Position numbers and translations under genes: made by a program. From positions 22,228-86,227 of the forward strand of contig NZ_JAHVAP010000016.1 of NCBI RefSeq assembly GCF_024721155.1: DNA of 64,000 nt, read 5' to 3'. The DNA is from Mucilaginibacter phenanthrenivorans (GTDB lineage: Bacteria; Bacteroidota; Bacteroidia; Sphingobacteriales; Sphingobacteriaceae). The notes beneath the pieces were generated by a model. The model had not been told where the DNA came from. It ran no database searches and was given only the letters and a program-made list of their open reading frames with translations. Shown here in pieces: positions 50,845-59,381 of the stretch (the stretch's first letter is position 1; every line of letters starts with the position of its first letter).

Positions 50845-52374
50845 ATGCAAGAAAAAATCCTCATTCTTGACTTTGGCTCGCAGTTCACCCAACTCATTGC
50901 GCGCCGTGTCAGGGAGCTCAATATTTACTGCGAGATCCACCCATTCAATCATTTTCCTGAAGTTGACGACAGTGTAAAAGGCATTATCCTTTCGGGTAGC
51001 CCCTATTCTGTTCGCCAGGAAAATCCACCGACGTTTGACTTTGATAAGTTCCATGGCACACTGCCTATCCTTGGCGTTTGCTACGGGGCGCAGTACATGG
51101 CGCATTTTCATGGCGGCGAGGTATTGCCATCAAGCACAAGGGAATACGGTCGCGCCAACCTGCAATATATCAATGCAGAAAATCCATTATTTAGGATGAT
51201 CCAGCCTGATTCACAGGTTTGGATGTCGCACGCGGATACGATTGCTACTATCGGCCCTAATTTTGAAATAATTGCCAGTACAGATACGGTTAAGGTTGCG
51301 GCCTACCAGGTTACAGGCACCCAAACATATGGCATCCAGTTCCACCCTGAGGTTACGCACAGTACCGACGGCAAGCAGTTATTGTTCAATTTTTTGGTTG
51401 ATATCTGCGGTTGCGTGCAGGACTGGACTCCCGATTCATTTGTAGAAACTACCATTGCAGCCCTTAAAGAAAAGCTTGGCGACGATAAAGTTGTACTAGG
51501 ACTTTCAGGCGGCGTTGACTCATCGGTTGCTGCTATATTACTGCACCATGCTATCGGCAAAAACCTGCATTGTGTATTTGTAGATAATGGTTTATTACGC
51601 AAAGATGAATTTCAATCTGTGCTCGACTCTTACCAGCACATGGGATTGAACGTTATCGGTGTAGATGCCAAACAACGCTTTTATGACGCACTGGCCGGAT
51701 TAACCGACCCGGAGAAAAAACGAAAAGCGATCGGCCGGGTGTTTATCGAGGTATTTGATGACGAGGCGCATAAAGTACAGGATGTTAAATGGCTTGGCCA
51801 GGGAACCATCTACCCGGACGTGATCGAGTCTGTTTCTGTTAAGGGACCATCGGCCACCATCAAATCACACCATAACGTCGGCGGACTGCCCGATTTTATG
51901 AAACTAAAGGTTGTTGAACCGCTTAATACCTTATTTAAGGACGAAGTTAGGCGTGTAGGCAAGGCTTTAGGCATTGATCCGAATATTTTAGGCCGCCATC
52001 CATTCCCTGGTCCCGGACTGGCAATCAGGATCTTAGGTGAGGTTACACCCGAGAAAGTTGCTATTTTACAGGAAGCCGATGCGATTTATATCAACAATTT
52101 GCGTGCTGGTGGTGTTTATGATAAAGTTTGGCAGGCAGGCTCCATATTTTTACCGGTACAATCGGTAGGTGTTATGGGCGATGAACGTACTTACGAGAAC
52201 GTGATTTGCCTGCGTGCCGTGGAATCATTAGACGGGATGACCGCCGACTGGTGCCACTTGCCATACGATTTGCTGGCTAAGATCAGCAACGAGATCATTA
52301 ACAATGTAAAGGGAATTAACCGGGTAGTATATGATATCAGCTCAAAACCGCCTGCTACGATTGAGTGGGAATAG
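50845..52374 (+). CDS. guaA: GMP synthase (glutamine-hydrolysing)
   Basis: GuaA turns XMP into GMP using glutamine and ATP. The 509-residue protein has the glutaminase triad (Cys79 in LGVCYGAQ; His167 and Glu169 in QFHPEV), the ATP pyrophosphatase loop GLSGGVDSSV (219-228), and the C-terminal dimer domain with GRHPFPGPGLAIRIL and the terminal PPATIEWE. All parts are in order and the length is normal. The downstream lipoprotein gene overlaps its 3' end or follows within 7 nt, depending on its start. Confidence 0.96.
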   Translation: MQEKILILDFGSQFTQLIARRVRELNIYCEIHPFNHFPEVDDSVKGIILSGSPYSVRQENPPTFDFDKFHGTLPILGVCYGAQYMAHFHGGEVLPSSTREYGRANLQYINAENPLFRMIQPDSQVWMSHADTIATIGPNFEIIASTDTVKVAAYQVTGTQTYGIQFHPEVTHSTDGKQLLFNFLVDICGCVQDWTPDSFVETTIAALKEKLGDDKVVLGLSGGVDSSVAAILLHHAIGKNLHCVFVDNGLLRKDEFQSVLDSYQHMGLNVIGVDAKQRFYDALAGLTDPEKKRKAIGRVFIEVFDDEAHKVQDVKWLGQGTIYPDVIESVSVKGPSATIKSHHNVGGLPDFMKLKVVEPLNTLFKDEVRRVGKALGIDPNILGRHPFPGPGLAIRILGEVTPEKVAILQEADAIYINNLRAGGVYDKVWQAGSIFLPVQSVGVMGDERTYENVICLRAVESLDGMTADWCHLPYDLLAKISNEIINNVKGINRVVYDISSKPPATIEWE

Positions 52375-53581
52375 GTGGTTAATGTTTTTATTTATCGGGC
52401 TTATAGCTGCGGCATGTTCACCAAAGCTGCAGCCGGTTGCCGTACAACCTAAAAAAGGCGAAGAGAAAAAGATCCCGTTTAAAACGCCGCCCAAAAGCAT
52501 TGTTCAGCCAAATGCGCCAAAGGTATCAACCATTGCCATGTTGCTGCCATTCGGGCTTGATCATTTAAGGGCCGGATCACCGTATACCGCCACCACGTTA
52601 AAGGAGGCCGATATTTCCCTTGATTATTATCGCGGTTTTAAGCTGGCGCTCGATTCTTTGACCGGGCAGGGCTATAACTTTAAGCTCCAGCTTTTTGATT
52701 CAAAGGGCGAAAAGGCGCAGGCGCACAGCCTGGCGCTAAACCCTGCTGTAAGAAGCAGCGACCTGATTGTTGGCCCGGTGTTCCCGGAAGACGTAAAGGC
52801 GTTCACAGGTGCGTTCCCTTCTGCCCGTCAGCCAATCGTTTCGCCATTGTCGCCGGCATCTCCGGCCACTATAAAGAGCCCGGTGCTGGTAACCATGCTG
52901 CCGCCACTTGAATACCATGCATGGGGCGCCGCAGCGTATATCGCTGATAAAATAAACCCTAAAAAGGTATTCGTGCTTAAATCGGGCTATAGCGAAGAGA
53001 ATGACTACCTCATCCCCTTCAAAAAGGCAATCGATAGCTTGAGCAAAAAACATATCCAGGTGGTCTACCTAACGGTGATCCACGGGCAGGTAAGCTCACT
53101 CATTCCGCAGCTCTCCTCTACCGGCCGCAATGTTTTTATTATACCTGCAACCAACCAGCATTTTTTGACAGTCACCCTGCGTGGACTTGACTCTTTGACA
53201 AATAGTTACCCCGTTACGGTGTTTGGTCACCCCAGCTGGGCTAATTTTTCCTTTTTAAAGGCCGACTTGCTGCAACGGCTGGATACACACATTACAGCTG
53301 CCGACCGCATCAATTATAAGGATGCCAATACGGTGGCGTTTATGAAGAGCTATCGTGCACAATATCATATTGAGCCGGGTGAGTATGCGGTGAAGGGCTT
53401 TGATGAAGGCCTGTACTGGGGGCAGCAATTAGCCAATGGCGATCTGAAGAATTTATCAGGCAAAGACTATGAGGGTTTGCATAATAATTTCCATTTTCAG
53501 AAAAAAGCGGGCCTTGGCTGGATAAACACGCATATTAACATCTATAAATACACTAATTTTGAGCTGAAAAAGGTAGAATGA
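52331..53581 (+). CDS. Lipoprotein with periplasmic-binding (LivJ/LpoA-like) fold
   Basis: This 416-residue protein has a lipobox LIAAAC near residue 28, so it is membrane-anchored. The rest looks like the two-lobed type I periplasmic binding fold: IAMLLPFGLDHLR, YYRGFKLALDSL, DLIVGPVFPEDVKAF, PIVSPLSP and NVFIIPATNQ. LpoA, which activates peptidoglycan synthase, has the same fold, so a cell-wall role is possible. The 52331 start keeps a basic n-region (RLLRLSGNR) but overlaps guaA; an ATG at 52382 preceded by aggtgg is the alternative. Its stop overlaps the next start (ATGA). Confidence 0.75.
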   Translation: MISAQNRLLRLSGNRWLMFLFIGLIAAACSPKLQPVAVQPKKGEEKKIPFKTPPKSIVQPNAPKVSTIAMLLPFGLDHLRAGSPYTATTLKEADISLDYYRGFKLALDSLTGQGYNFKLQLFDSKGEKAQAHSLALNPAVRSSDLIVGPVFPEDVKAFTGAFPSARQPIVSPLSPASPATIKSPVLVTMLPPLEYHAWGAAAYIADKINPKKVFVLKSGYSEENDYLIPFKKAIDSLSKKHIQVVYLTVIHGQVSSLIPQLSSTGRNVFIIPATNQHFLTVTLRGLDSLTNSYPVTVFGHPSWANFSFLKADLLQRLDTHITAADRINYKDANTVAFMKSYRAQYHIEPGEYAVKGFDEGLYWGQQLANGDLKNLSGKDYEGLHNNFHFQKKAGLGWINTHINIYKYTNFELKKVE

Positions 53582-54747
53582 AGGCAATAAACCAACTTAA
53601 AACGTTTCAGCGAATTTTGGATGAATATCCGGCAGAAACGCCCCTAAGTAAATTTTTGCCCGGCTTTTATCGCCAAAACAAACAAATGGGCTCGACCGAC
53701 AGGCGCATTGCCAGCCGGTTGGTATATAACTATTTCCGTTTGGGCAGGGCTTTGCCAAATGTTTCCGCTGATGAACGCTTGTTTGTAGCCGAGTTTTTAT
53801 GCAACACACAGCTCAACTCCTTTTTGCAACATTTTAAACCGGAATGGGCAGCTTGTATAAATTTCAGTATGGCCGAAAAGCTGGCGATGGTAAAAACTGC
53901 TCATCCCGATTTCAAACTGGATGATGTTTTCCCGTGGAGCAATCAGCTATCTGCCGGGATCGACAAGGAAGCTTTTTTAAGATCATTTTTTATTCAACCC
54001 GATTTGTTTATCAGGGTACATAAAGGTTATGAAACGCAGGTTAAGGTGGCGCTTGCTGCTGCTGAGATTGTTTTTAAGGACGAGGGCAACAATTGTATTT
54101 CCCTGCCGAATGGAACACGCCTGGAGGCTGTATTGCCTAACCAGCGCTGGTTTGAGGTGCAGGATTACTCATCACAGCAAACTGCGCAGTTTTTTAAACC
54201 GGCTAAATGGGATGCATGGTGGGACGCGTGCGCAGCATCCGGTGGTAAGTCACTCCTTTTACATGATCTCGAACCCAATATAAAATTGGTAGTCTCGGAT
54301 ATCCGGGAATCTATCCTGGCAAACCTTGACGAACGCTTTCAACAAGCAGGCCTCACCAAATACCAAAAAAAGCTGCTTGATCTTACCCAGAACAATGACC
54401 TGCTGATGCATGATTATGCGTTTGACGGCATAATCCTCGACGCCCCATGCAGTGGCTCCGGAACCTGGGGACGCACCCCAGAGATGATCAGCCAGTTTGA
54501 AACTTACAACATCGAGTTTTTTCAGAAACTACAGCAGAGCATCGTGCGTAATGTGGTAAAATACCTGAAGCCCGGCAAGCCACTTGTTTATATCACCTGC
54601 TCGGCCTTTAAGGCAGAGAATGAAGACGTGGTGAATTTTATTGTGAAGGAATTAGGCTTAAAATTGGAGGAAAGCAAAGTTTTGAAGGGATATGAGGGTA
54701 AGGCGGATACAATGTTTGTAGCAAGGTTGAGCCCCCCAGCCCCCTGA
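53578..54747 (+). CDS. RsmB/NOP-family RNA (cytosine-C5) methyltransferase
   Basis: This 389-residue enzyme transfers methyl from S-adenosylmethionine to a cytosine in rRNA. The core has DAPCSGSGTWGRTPE (catalytic Cys) and VYITCSAFKAENEDVV, the second Cys motif of the family. The N-terminal ~150 residues resemble the NusB-like domain of RsmB. The final SPPAP is encoded by a C-rich repeat (54729-54756), so the C-terminus may have been reshaped by the repeat. It overlaps the preceding gene by 4 nt. Confidence 0.9.
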   Translation: MKAINQLKTFQRILDEYPAETPLSKFLPGFYRQNKQMGSTDRRIASRLVYNYFRLGRALPNVSADERLFVAEFLCNTQLNSFLQHFKPEWAACINFSMAEKLAMVKTAHPDFKLDDVFPWSNQLSAGIDKEAFLRSFFIQPDLFIRVHKGYETQVKVALAAAEIVFKDEGNNCISLPNGTRLEAVLPNQRWFEVQDYSSQQTAQFFKPAKWDAWWDACAASGGKSLLLHDLEPNIKLVVSDIRESILANLDERFQQAGLTKYQKKLLDLTQNNDLLMHDYAFDGIILDAPCSGSGTWGRTPEMISQFETYNIEFFQKLQQSIVRNVVKYLKPGKPLVYITCSAFKAENEDVVNFIVKELGLKLEESKVLKGYEGKADTMFVARLSPPAP

Positions 54748-54756
54748 AGGGGGAGT
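54729..54756. repeat. Hairpin repeat with gccccccagccccctgaagg core
   Basis: This C/G-rich hairpin (ccccctgaaggggg) encodes the last codons and stop of the methyltransferase and abuts the decayed transposon-like element. Confidence 0.7.
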
Positions 54757-54764
54757 TTCTTACC

Positions 54765-54890
54765 GCCTTTGTTGGATGTTGTCTCTAACAAAACCTGGAT
54801 GTTTGTGATGGGAGACTCTACACCTTGCTGTTGGCTTCGGGGTTGCACAGGCATCCTCTAATTCGTTGGCGACCATACTAACAAGAGCGG
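54765..54890. mobile_element. Decayed non-autonomous element related to the RAYT element at 62.5 kb
   Basis: The left end gcctttgttggatgttgtct and the following ggatgtttgtgatg match the left end of the transposase element (62564 onward), including the ttgttgga hairpin. The right end, gcatcctct followed by a gttggcgacc/actaacaag imperfect hairpin, matches 63211-63247. The ~126-bp element carries no gene and its hairpins have lost pairs. It lies in the gap between the methyltransferase and AsmA genes. Confidence 0.65.
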
Positions 54891-54971
54891 TTTCTCCATT
54901 CCCATAAGTTTTATTTACCCTCGCTCAAAAACAATTTAGTAAAACCATACCTTATACATTAAATTCACAAC

Positions 54972-57410
54972 ATGCCGCGCTGGTTAAAAATCTCCTTAAA
55001 AATACTGGGCTCGCTAATCCTGTTCTTTATTGCAGTATTGGTGGGCTTGTCTGTTTATATCTCCTCGCACAAGGCAAAGGTTATTTCGATGGTGACTGAT
55101 GAGCTTAATAAAAACCTCGATGGCAAGTTGGTGGTGGGTGGCGTAAGCACCTCCTTTTTCCAAAACTTCCCCTCACTTTCTGTAAGGCTTGAAAATGTCA
55201 CCCTGCGCGATAAAAAGTGGGATCAACACCACCACACATTATTAAGCACCAAAAACTTTGATGTATCCTTAAATACCGCTACCCTACTTAAAGGGGATAT
55301 CAGTATAGATCATGTTACCATAAGTGATGCTGCTATTGATTTATTTACTGACAGCCTTGGGTATAGCAATACTTCTGTTTTTAAAAAGAACAATTCAAAC
55401 GACTCGAGTAAAAGTGGCAAAAAATCTACTACCCGGATCGGGAAGTTTAGCCTGAACCAGGTGAGTTTTACTGTTGAGGATCGCAGGGCTAAAAAGCTGT
55501 TCAAGTTTGCGGTTGATAAGCTGGACGGCAAGATGAATTATCCCGATACCGGCTGGACCGCCAATGTTGACTTAAAGGTAACCGCCAAAAGCATGGCATT
55601 TAGTACCCAGCACGGCAGCTTCATAAAAGACAAGCTGGTTGAGGGAAAATTAACCGGCGGGTATAACAACACAACAGGAAATATCAATGTTACGTCAAGC
55701 GGATTCACCATCGGCGGAGACGACTTTAACATTATTGCACGTTTTGCTACAGGGAAAAAGCCTGCAGATTTCACCTTTCACATCACGGCCGACAAGCTTT
55801 TGTGGCGACATGCTTCTTCACTCTTGTCGCCCAACATTACTCAAAAGCTGAATATGTTTAACCTTGACAAGCCTATTGCTGTTGACGCAATTATCTCGGG
55901 CAGCTTTAGCGGCGGCAGCGACCCATTGTTGTACATAACAGCCAATGTAAAAGATAACAAGCTCTCCATTCCCGGAAGCACGATTAATGATTGTAATTTT
56001 AAGGGAATTTTCACCAACAATCACATGAAAGGGAAAGGATTTAATGACGCCAATTCAGTGATCAGGCTAATAAATTTTAATGGCAGCTACAACCATCTAC
56101 CCTTTGTTATTGATACCGGGAGCATTAACAACCTGGAAAAACCCATCGCAACCGGTAACTTCAGGTCAAACTTTCCCGCAGCAGATTTGAATTACCTTTT
56201 GGGCTCCAGTGTGGCAAAATTCAGCAAGGGATCGGCTGATATGTCCCTGCGTTACATGGCTGATATTGTTGATTACAGGATTAATAAACCGATAGTTACC
56301 GGCAACATCAATTTAAAAAATGCGGATATCAATTATGTACCCCGAAATCTGAATTTTAAAAACACGTCCGTTTCCATTCACATCACCCGGAAAAGCCTGC
56401 TGCTTGATCACATCCGCTTGCAAAGCGGTCGCAGCGTGGTATTGATGCAGGGACATATCAACAACTTTCTTAACCTGTATTATGACGCCCCGGAAAAAAT
56501 TGTCCTCGATTGGCAGATCACCAGTCCGCAATTATATCTTGGTGAATTCATTGGCTTTTTGAATACCCGGCAGCAAGCTGAAACCGTAATCAAAAGCAGG
56601 AAGAACAGCGGAAACATTGTGAATCAACTGGGTACCGTATTGGATAAGGCACAGGCATCTATTCACATCCGGGCGGCAAACGTTCATTTCAAGGAATTCC
56701 TGGCCACCGATGCCACCGCCGATATACATCTTTCTGAAGAAGGCGTAGAGCTAAACAATGTGAATGTTAAACATGCTGGGGGCACACTAAAAATGAAGGG
56801 CAATATTTACCAGGATAATAAGGAAAACCGCTTTAACCTAAACGCTACAGTAAATAATGTTGACGTGCGTGAATTCTTTTTCGCATTCAATAATTTTGGT
56901 GTGACAGCGATTACCTATCGAAACCTTAAGGGCTACCTGTCTGCCAGCACACAGGTAAACGGCAGGATCAGTAACGCAGGCCAGCTGGTTCCGGGTACTA
57001 TATTTGGAACTGCCAATATCAATTTAAAGAATGCCGCCCTGTTGAATTATAAACCGCTTATTAATGTAGGAAAGTTTGCGTTCCCGTTCCGTAATCTAAA
57101 GGAAATAGCCATAGCAAACCTGGATGCTAAATTTGATATCCTTGGCGAAAAGATAGTGATCAATCCTATGCAGCTTAACTCAAGCGTATTAAATGCTGAT
57201 GTAGCAGGTACCTATGCACTTAAAACCGGAACGGATATTACCATGGATGTGCCGTTGCGTAACCCAAAGAATGATGAAAACATTACCGACACAGTAAAAC
57301 TTGCCAAAAGGCGTAACAGGGGAATTGTGCTACACATCCGGGCGAAGGATGATGAGACCGGGAAGTTAAAGATAGGCTGGAACAAGGATCATAAATTGAT
57401 TAATTTGTAG
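54972..57410 (+). CDS. AsmA-family inner-membrane/periplasmic protein
   Basis: This 812-residue protein has one N-terminal transmembrane helix (about 8-29, ISLKILGSLILFFIAVLVGLSVY) followed by SSHKAKVISMVTDELNKNLDGKLVVGGVSTSF, the AsmA opening. The rest is a long run of short beta strands, the bridge-like groove that moves phospholipids toward the outer membrane in the AsmA/TamB superfamily. The C-terminal domain (NIYQDNKENRFNLNATVNNVDVREFF) is the AsmA_2-like part. It is monocistronic, after the decayed element. Confidence 0.87.
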   Translation: MPRWLKISLKILGSLILFFIAVLVGLSVYISSHKAKVISMVTDELNKNLDGKLVVGGVSTSFFQNFPSLSVRLENVTLRDKKWDQHHHTLLSTKNFDVSLNTATLLKGDISIDHVTISDAAIDLFTDSLGYSNTSVFKKNNSNDSSKSGKKSTTRIGKFSLNQVSFTVEDRRAKKLFKFAVDKLDGKMNYPDTGWTANVDLKVTAKSMAFSTQHGSFIKDKLVEGKLTGGYNNTTGNINVTSSGFTIGGDDFNIIARFATGKKPADFTFHITADKLLWRHASSLLSPNITQKLNMFNLDKPIAVDAIISGSFSGGSDPLLYITANVKDNKLSIPGSTINDCNFKGIFTNNHMKGKGFNDANSVIRLINFNGSYNHLPFVIDTGSINNLEKPIATGNFRSNFPAADLNYLLGSSVAKFSKGSADMSLRYMADIVDYRINKPIVTGNINLKNADINYVPRNLNFKNTSVSIHITRKSLLLDHIRLQSGRSVVLMQGHINNFLNLYYDAPEKIVLDWQITSPQLYLGEFIGFLNTRQQAETVIKSRKNSGNIVNQLGTVLDKAQASIHIRAANVHFKEFLATDATADIHLSEEGVELNNVNVKHAGGTLKMKGNIYQDNKENRFNLNATVNNVDVREFFFAFNNFGVTAITYRNLKGYLSASTQVNGRISNAGQLVPGTIFGTANINLKNAALLNYKPLINVGKFAFPFRNLKEIAIANLDAKFDILGEKIVINPMQLNSSVLNADVAGTYALKTGTDITMDVPLRNPKNDENITDTVKLAKRRNRGIVLHIRAKDDETGKLKIGWNKDHKLINL

Positions 57411-57428
57411 AGTTTCGCACTTTATTCG

Positions 57429-57500
57429 AGGGTGTACGCGATACGCCCCTACGATCTAACTATTGCATTTTCAAATCTTCAAATCAACTCATCTTCAAAT
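57429..57500. repeat. Hairpin and TCAAATCTTCAAATC word repeat
   Basis: agggtgtacgcgatacgccc forms a short hairpin (57429-57449), and tcaaatcttcaaatcaact follows from 57468. It lies between convergent asmA-like and marC-like genes. Confidence 0.45.
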
Positions 57501-58069
57501 TAAAGATGCGTATTACTCCTAAACAGCTTTATCGCGATAGCCAATAAAATAACACCAAATGCCTTCCGCAGGATATTAACGCCTGTTTCGCCAAGCAGTT
57601 TTTCCAGCCATTTTACGTTTTTTAATACCAGGTAAACAAACAGTGTATTTACAACAATGCCTACCAGGATGTTCTGCGTTTGGTATTGCGATTTAAGAGA
57701 AAGCAAGGTAGTCATAGTTCCTGCGCCTGCGATAAGCGGAAAAGCTAATGGGACGATGGATGCGGTTGTCGACATTTCTTCCTTAAACACTTTTATTCCC
57801 AGCACCATTTCCATCGCTACAACGAATATCACAAGCGAGCCTGCTATGGCGAAGGATTGTATATCCAACCCGATGATGGACAGCAGTTCATCACCGCCAA
57901 ATAAAAATCCCACCATTAATACCAGCACCGCAATACTCGCCTTCTCCGATTCGATATGCCCCACACGCTGGCGCAGTTCGATTATTACGGGAATGGCGCC
58001 AAGAATATCAATGATGGCAAAAAGGATCATCGATACGGAGAGAATCTCTCTGAATACTAATGGGTGCAT
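57500..58069 (-). CDS. MarC-family membrane protein
   Basis: This 189-residue protein has six transmembrane helices. It starts VFREILSVSMILFAIIDILGAIPVIIELRQ, with the family's D-x-x-G-x-x-P motif, and has PLAFPLIAGAGTMTTLLSL, its second signature. MarC proteins were once linked to multiple antibiotic resistance, but their transport substrate is unknown. It lies 12 nt after the MFS gene stop and is probably co-transcribed with it. Confidence 0.9.
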   Translation of the reverse strand: MHPLVFREILSVSMILFAIIDILGAIPVIIELRQRVGHIESEKASIAVLVLMVGFLFGGDELLSIIGLDIQSFAIAGSLVIFVVAMEMVLGIKVFKEEMSTTASIVPLAFPLIAGAGTMTTLLSLKSQYQTQNILVGIVVNTLFVYLVLKNVKWLEKLLGETGVNILRKAFGVILLAIAIKLFRSNTHL

Positions 58070-58081
58070 GGCCTTAGGGTT

Positions 58082-59245
58082 TTATTCTTTCTTCTTTAAA
58101 CGGAAACTGAGCAAAAATGCAACTAAAATATAGAATGAAGATAAGAAGAAAACACTATGAATAGAAATAACAGTTACCAGCCCGGCAGTTAACGGTCCGA
58201 ACGTTTGCCCAATTGATGCATAAGATTGGTTGATCCCAAGTATTTTGCCATGTTCGGCCTTGTCGGTATGTTCGGCAATAATGGAGTTCAGCATCGGGTT
58301 ACGCAGCCCATTAAATAGCCCGTATACACACATACAAGCGGCAAAAGGAATAAATGCCGAAGTAAAGCCTGAAACGAACATCACCCCAAAACACAAAATG
58401 GATGATAGCATTAATAATAAAGCTTTGGACGGAATTAATTTTGTAAAGAGCGGCACGCACAATTGCATAATTATTCCCGCCAGGCCAAAACCCGCCAAAA
58501 AATAACCCATTTGTGCAGGAGTAAGCTTTAATACATCAACACTAAAGGTCTGAAAGCCTACCACCATGGTGAGTTGCGCCATGGTAAGCAGGAACCCGAT
58601 AAAAACCGCCGTACCAACAGTTTTGCGTTTAAGGGTAGTTACCAGCGTTATGAATTTAAAACCCTCATGGTAATTTGCCCGTGTTTTTTTATCCGTGGGG
58701 TTTGTTTCCTTTAGAAAGATTAAGGCACAAAGTGTACCTGCCAGGGAAAGAGCAGCAGCAAAAAAGAAAGGCGCCTGCGGACTCAGCTTTGTAAAAACTC
58801 CGCCTATAAATGGACCTGCCACAATTCCAAATGCCAGGGATGAGCCTAAAATTCCAAAGCGCTTCGCCCTGTTTTTTGTTGTAGCCGTATCAGAAACCAT
58901 TGCCTGCGCAACGGATACGTTACCACCTGTTAACCCGTCCAGGATCCGCGCAGCGAAAAGAATTAACAGGCTGTGAGCCTCGGCAAACATTAAAAACGAA
59001 ATACAGGTGCCGGCCAGGCTGATGACCAGTAACGGCTTACGTCCATACCTGTCAGATAATGATCCTAATATGGGCGTGGCAAAAAATTGAGCGATGGAAA
59101 AGGACGCCATTAAGATCCCGAGGGTAGTGCCGGTAAGCCCGAAAGTTTTGCCGTAGCTGTATAATACGGGAATGATAATGCCCAGGCCGAGTGAATTAAT
59201 AATGCAAACAAGTACTAAGATCCAGAGGTTTTTATCGGCTTTCAT
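58082..59245 (-). CDS. MFS transporter, TetA/drug-exporter type
   Basis: This 387-residue inner-membrane protein has 12 predicted helices. The motif between helices 2 and 3 is GSLSDRYGRKPLL, the main MFS signature, and the helix-5 region FGIVAGPFIGG fits motif C of drug antiporters. TetA-like proteins export drugs in exchange for protons; the actual substrate is not known. It leads the MFS-MarC operon. Confidence 0.88.
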   Translation of the reverse strand: MKADKNLWILVLVCIINSLGLGIIIPVLYSYGKTFGLTGTTLGILMASFSIAQFFATPILGSLSDRYGRKPLLVISLAGTCISFLMFAEAHSLLILFAARILDGLTGGNVSVAQAMVSDTATTKNRAKRFGILGSSLAFGIVAGPFIGGVFTKLSPQAPFFFAAALSLAGTLCALIFLKETNPTDKKTRANYHEGFKFITLVTTLKRKTVGTAVFIGFLLTMAQLTMVVGFQTFSVDVLKLTPAQMGYFLAGFGLAGIIMQLCVPLFTKLIPSKALLLMLSSILCFGVMFVSGFTSAFIPFAACMCVYGLFNGLRNPMLNSIIAEHTDKAEHGKILGINQSYASIGQTFGPLTAGLVTVISIHSVFFLSSFYILVAFLLSFRLKKKE

Positions 59246-59285
59246 TAAAGAAGGGCAGGGGGTTATTAAAAACCCAATGTAACAA

Positions 59286-59313
59286 AAAAGGTTCCGATAA
59301 ACCGGAACCTTTT
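59286..59313 (-). terminator. Rho-independent terminator
   Basis: The 11-bp stem (aaaaggttccg at 59286-59296 and cggaacctttt at 59303-59313) is flanked on the minus strand by a T-run. It lies downstream of the amino-acid permease gene and upstream of the MFS gene, so it ends the permease transcript. Confidence 0.8.
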
Positions 59314-59381
59314 CAATATTATGGTCAAATTATTTAATGGATCGGGGCTTAAGCTATGCGCCTAGTGCCCGATCATTATAA

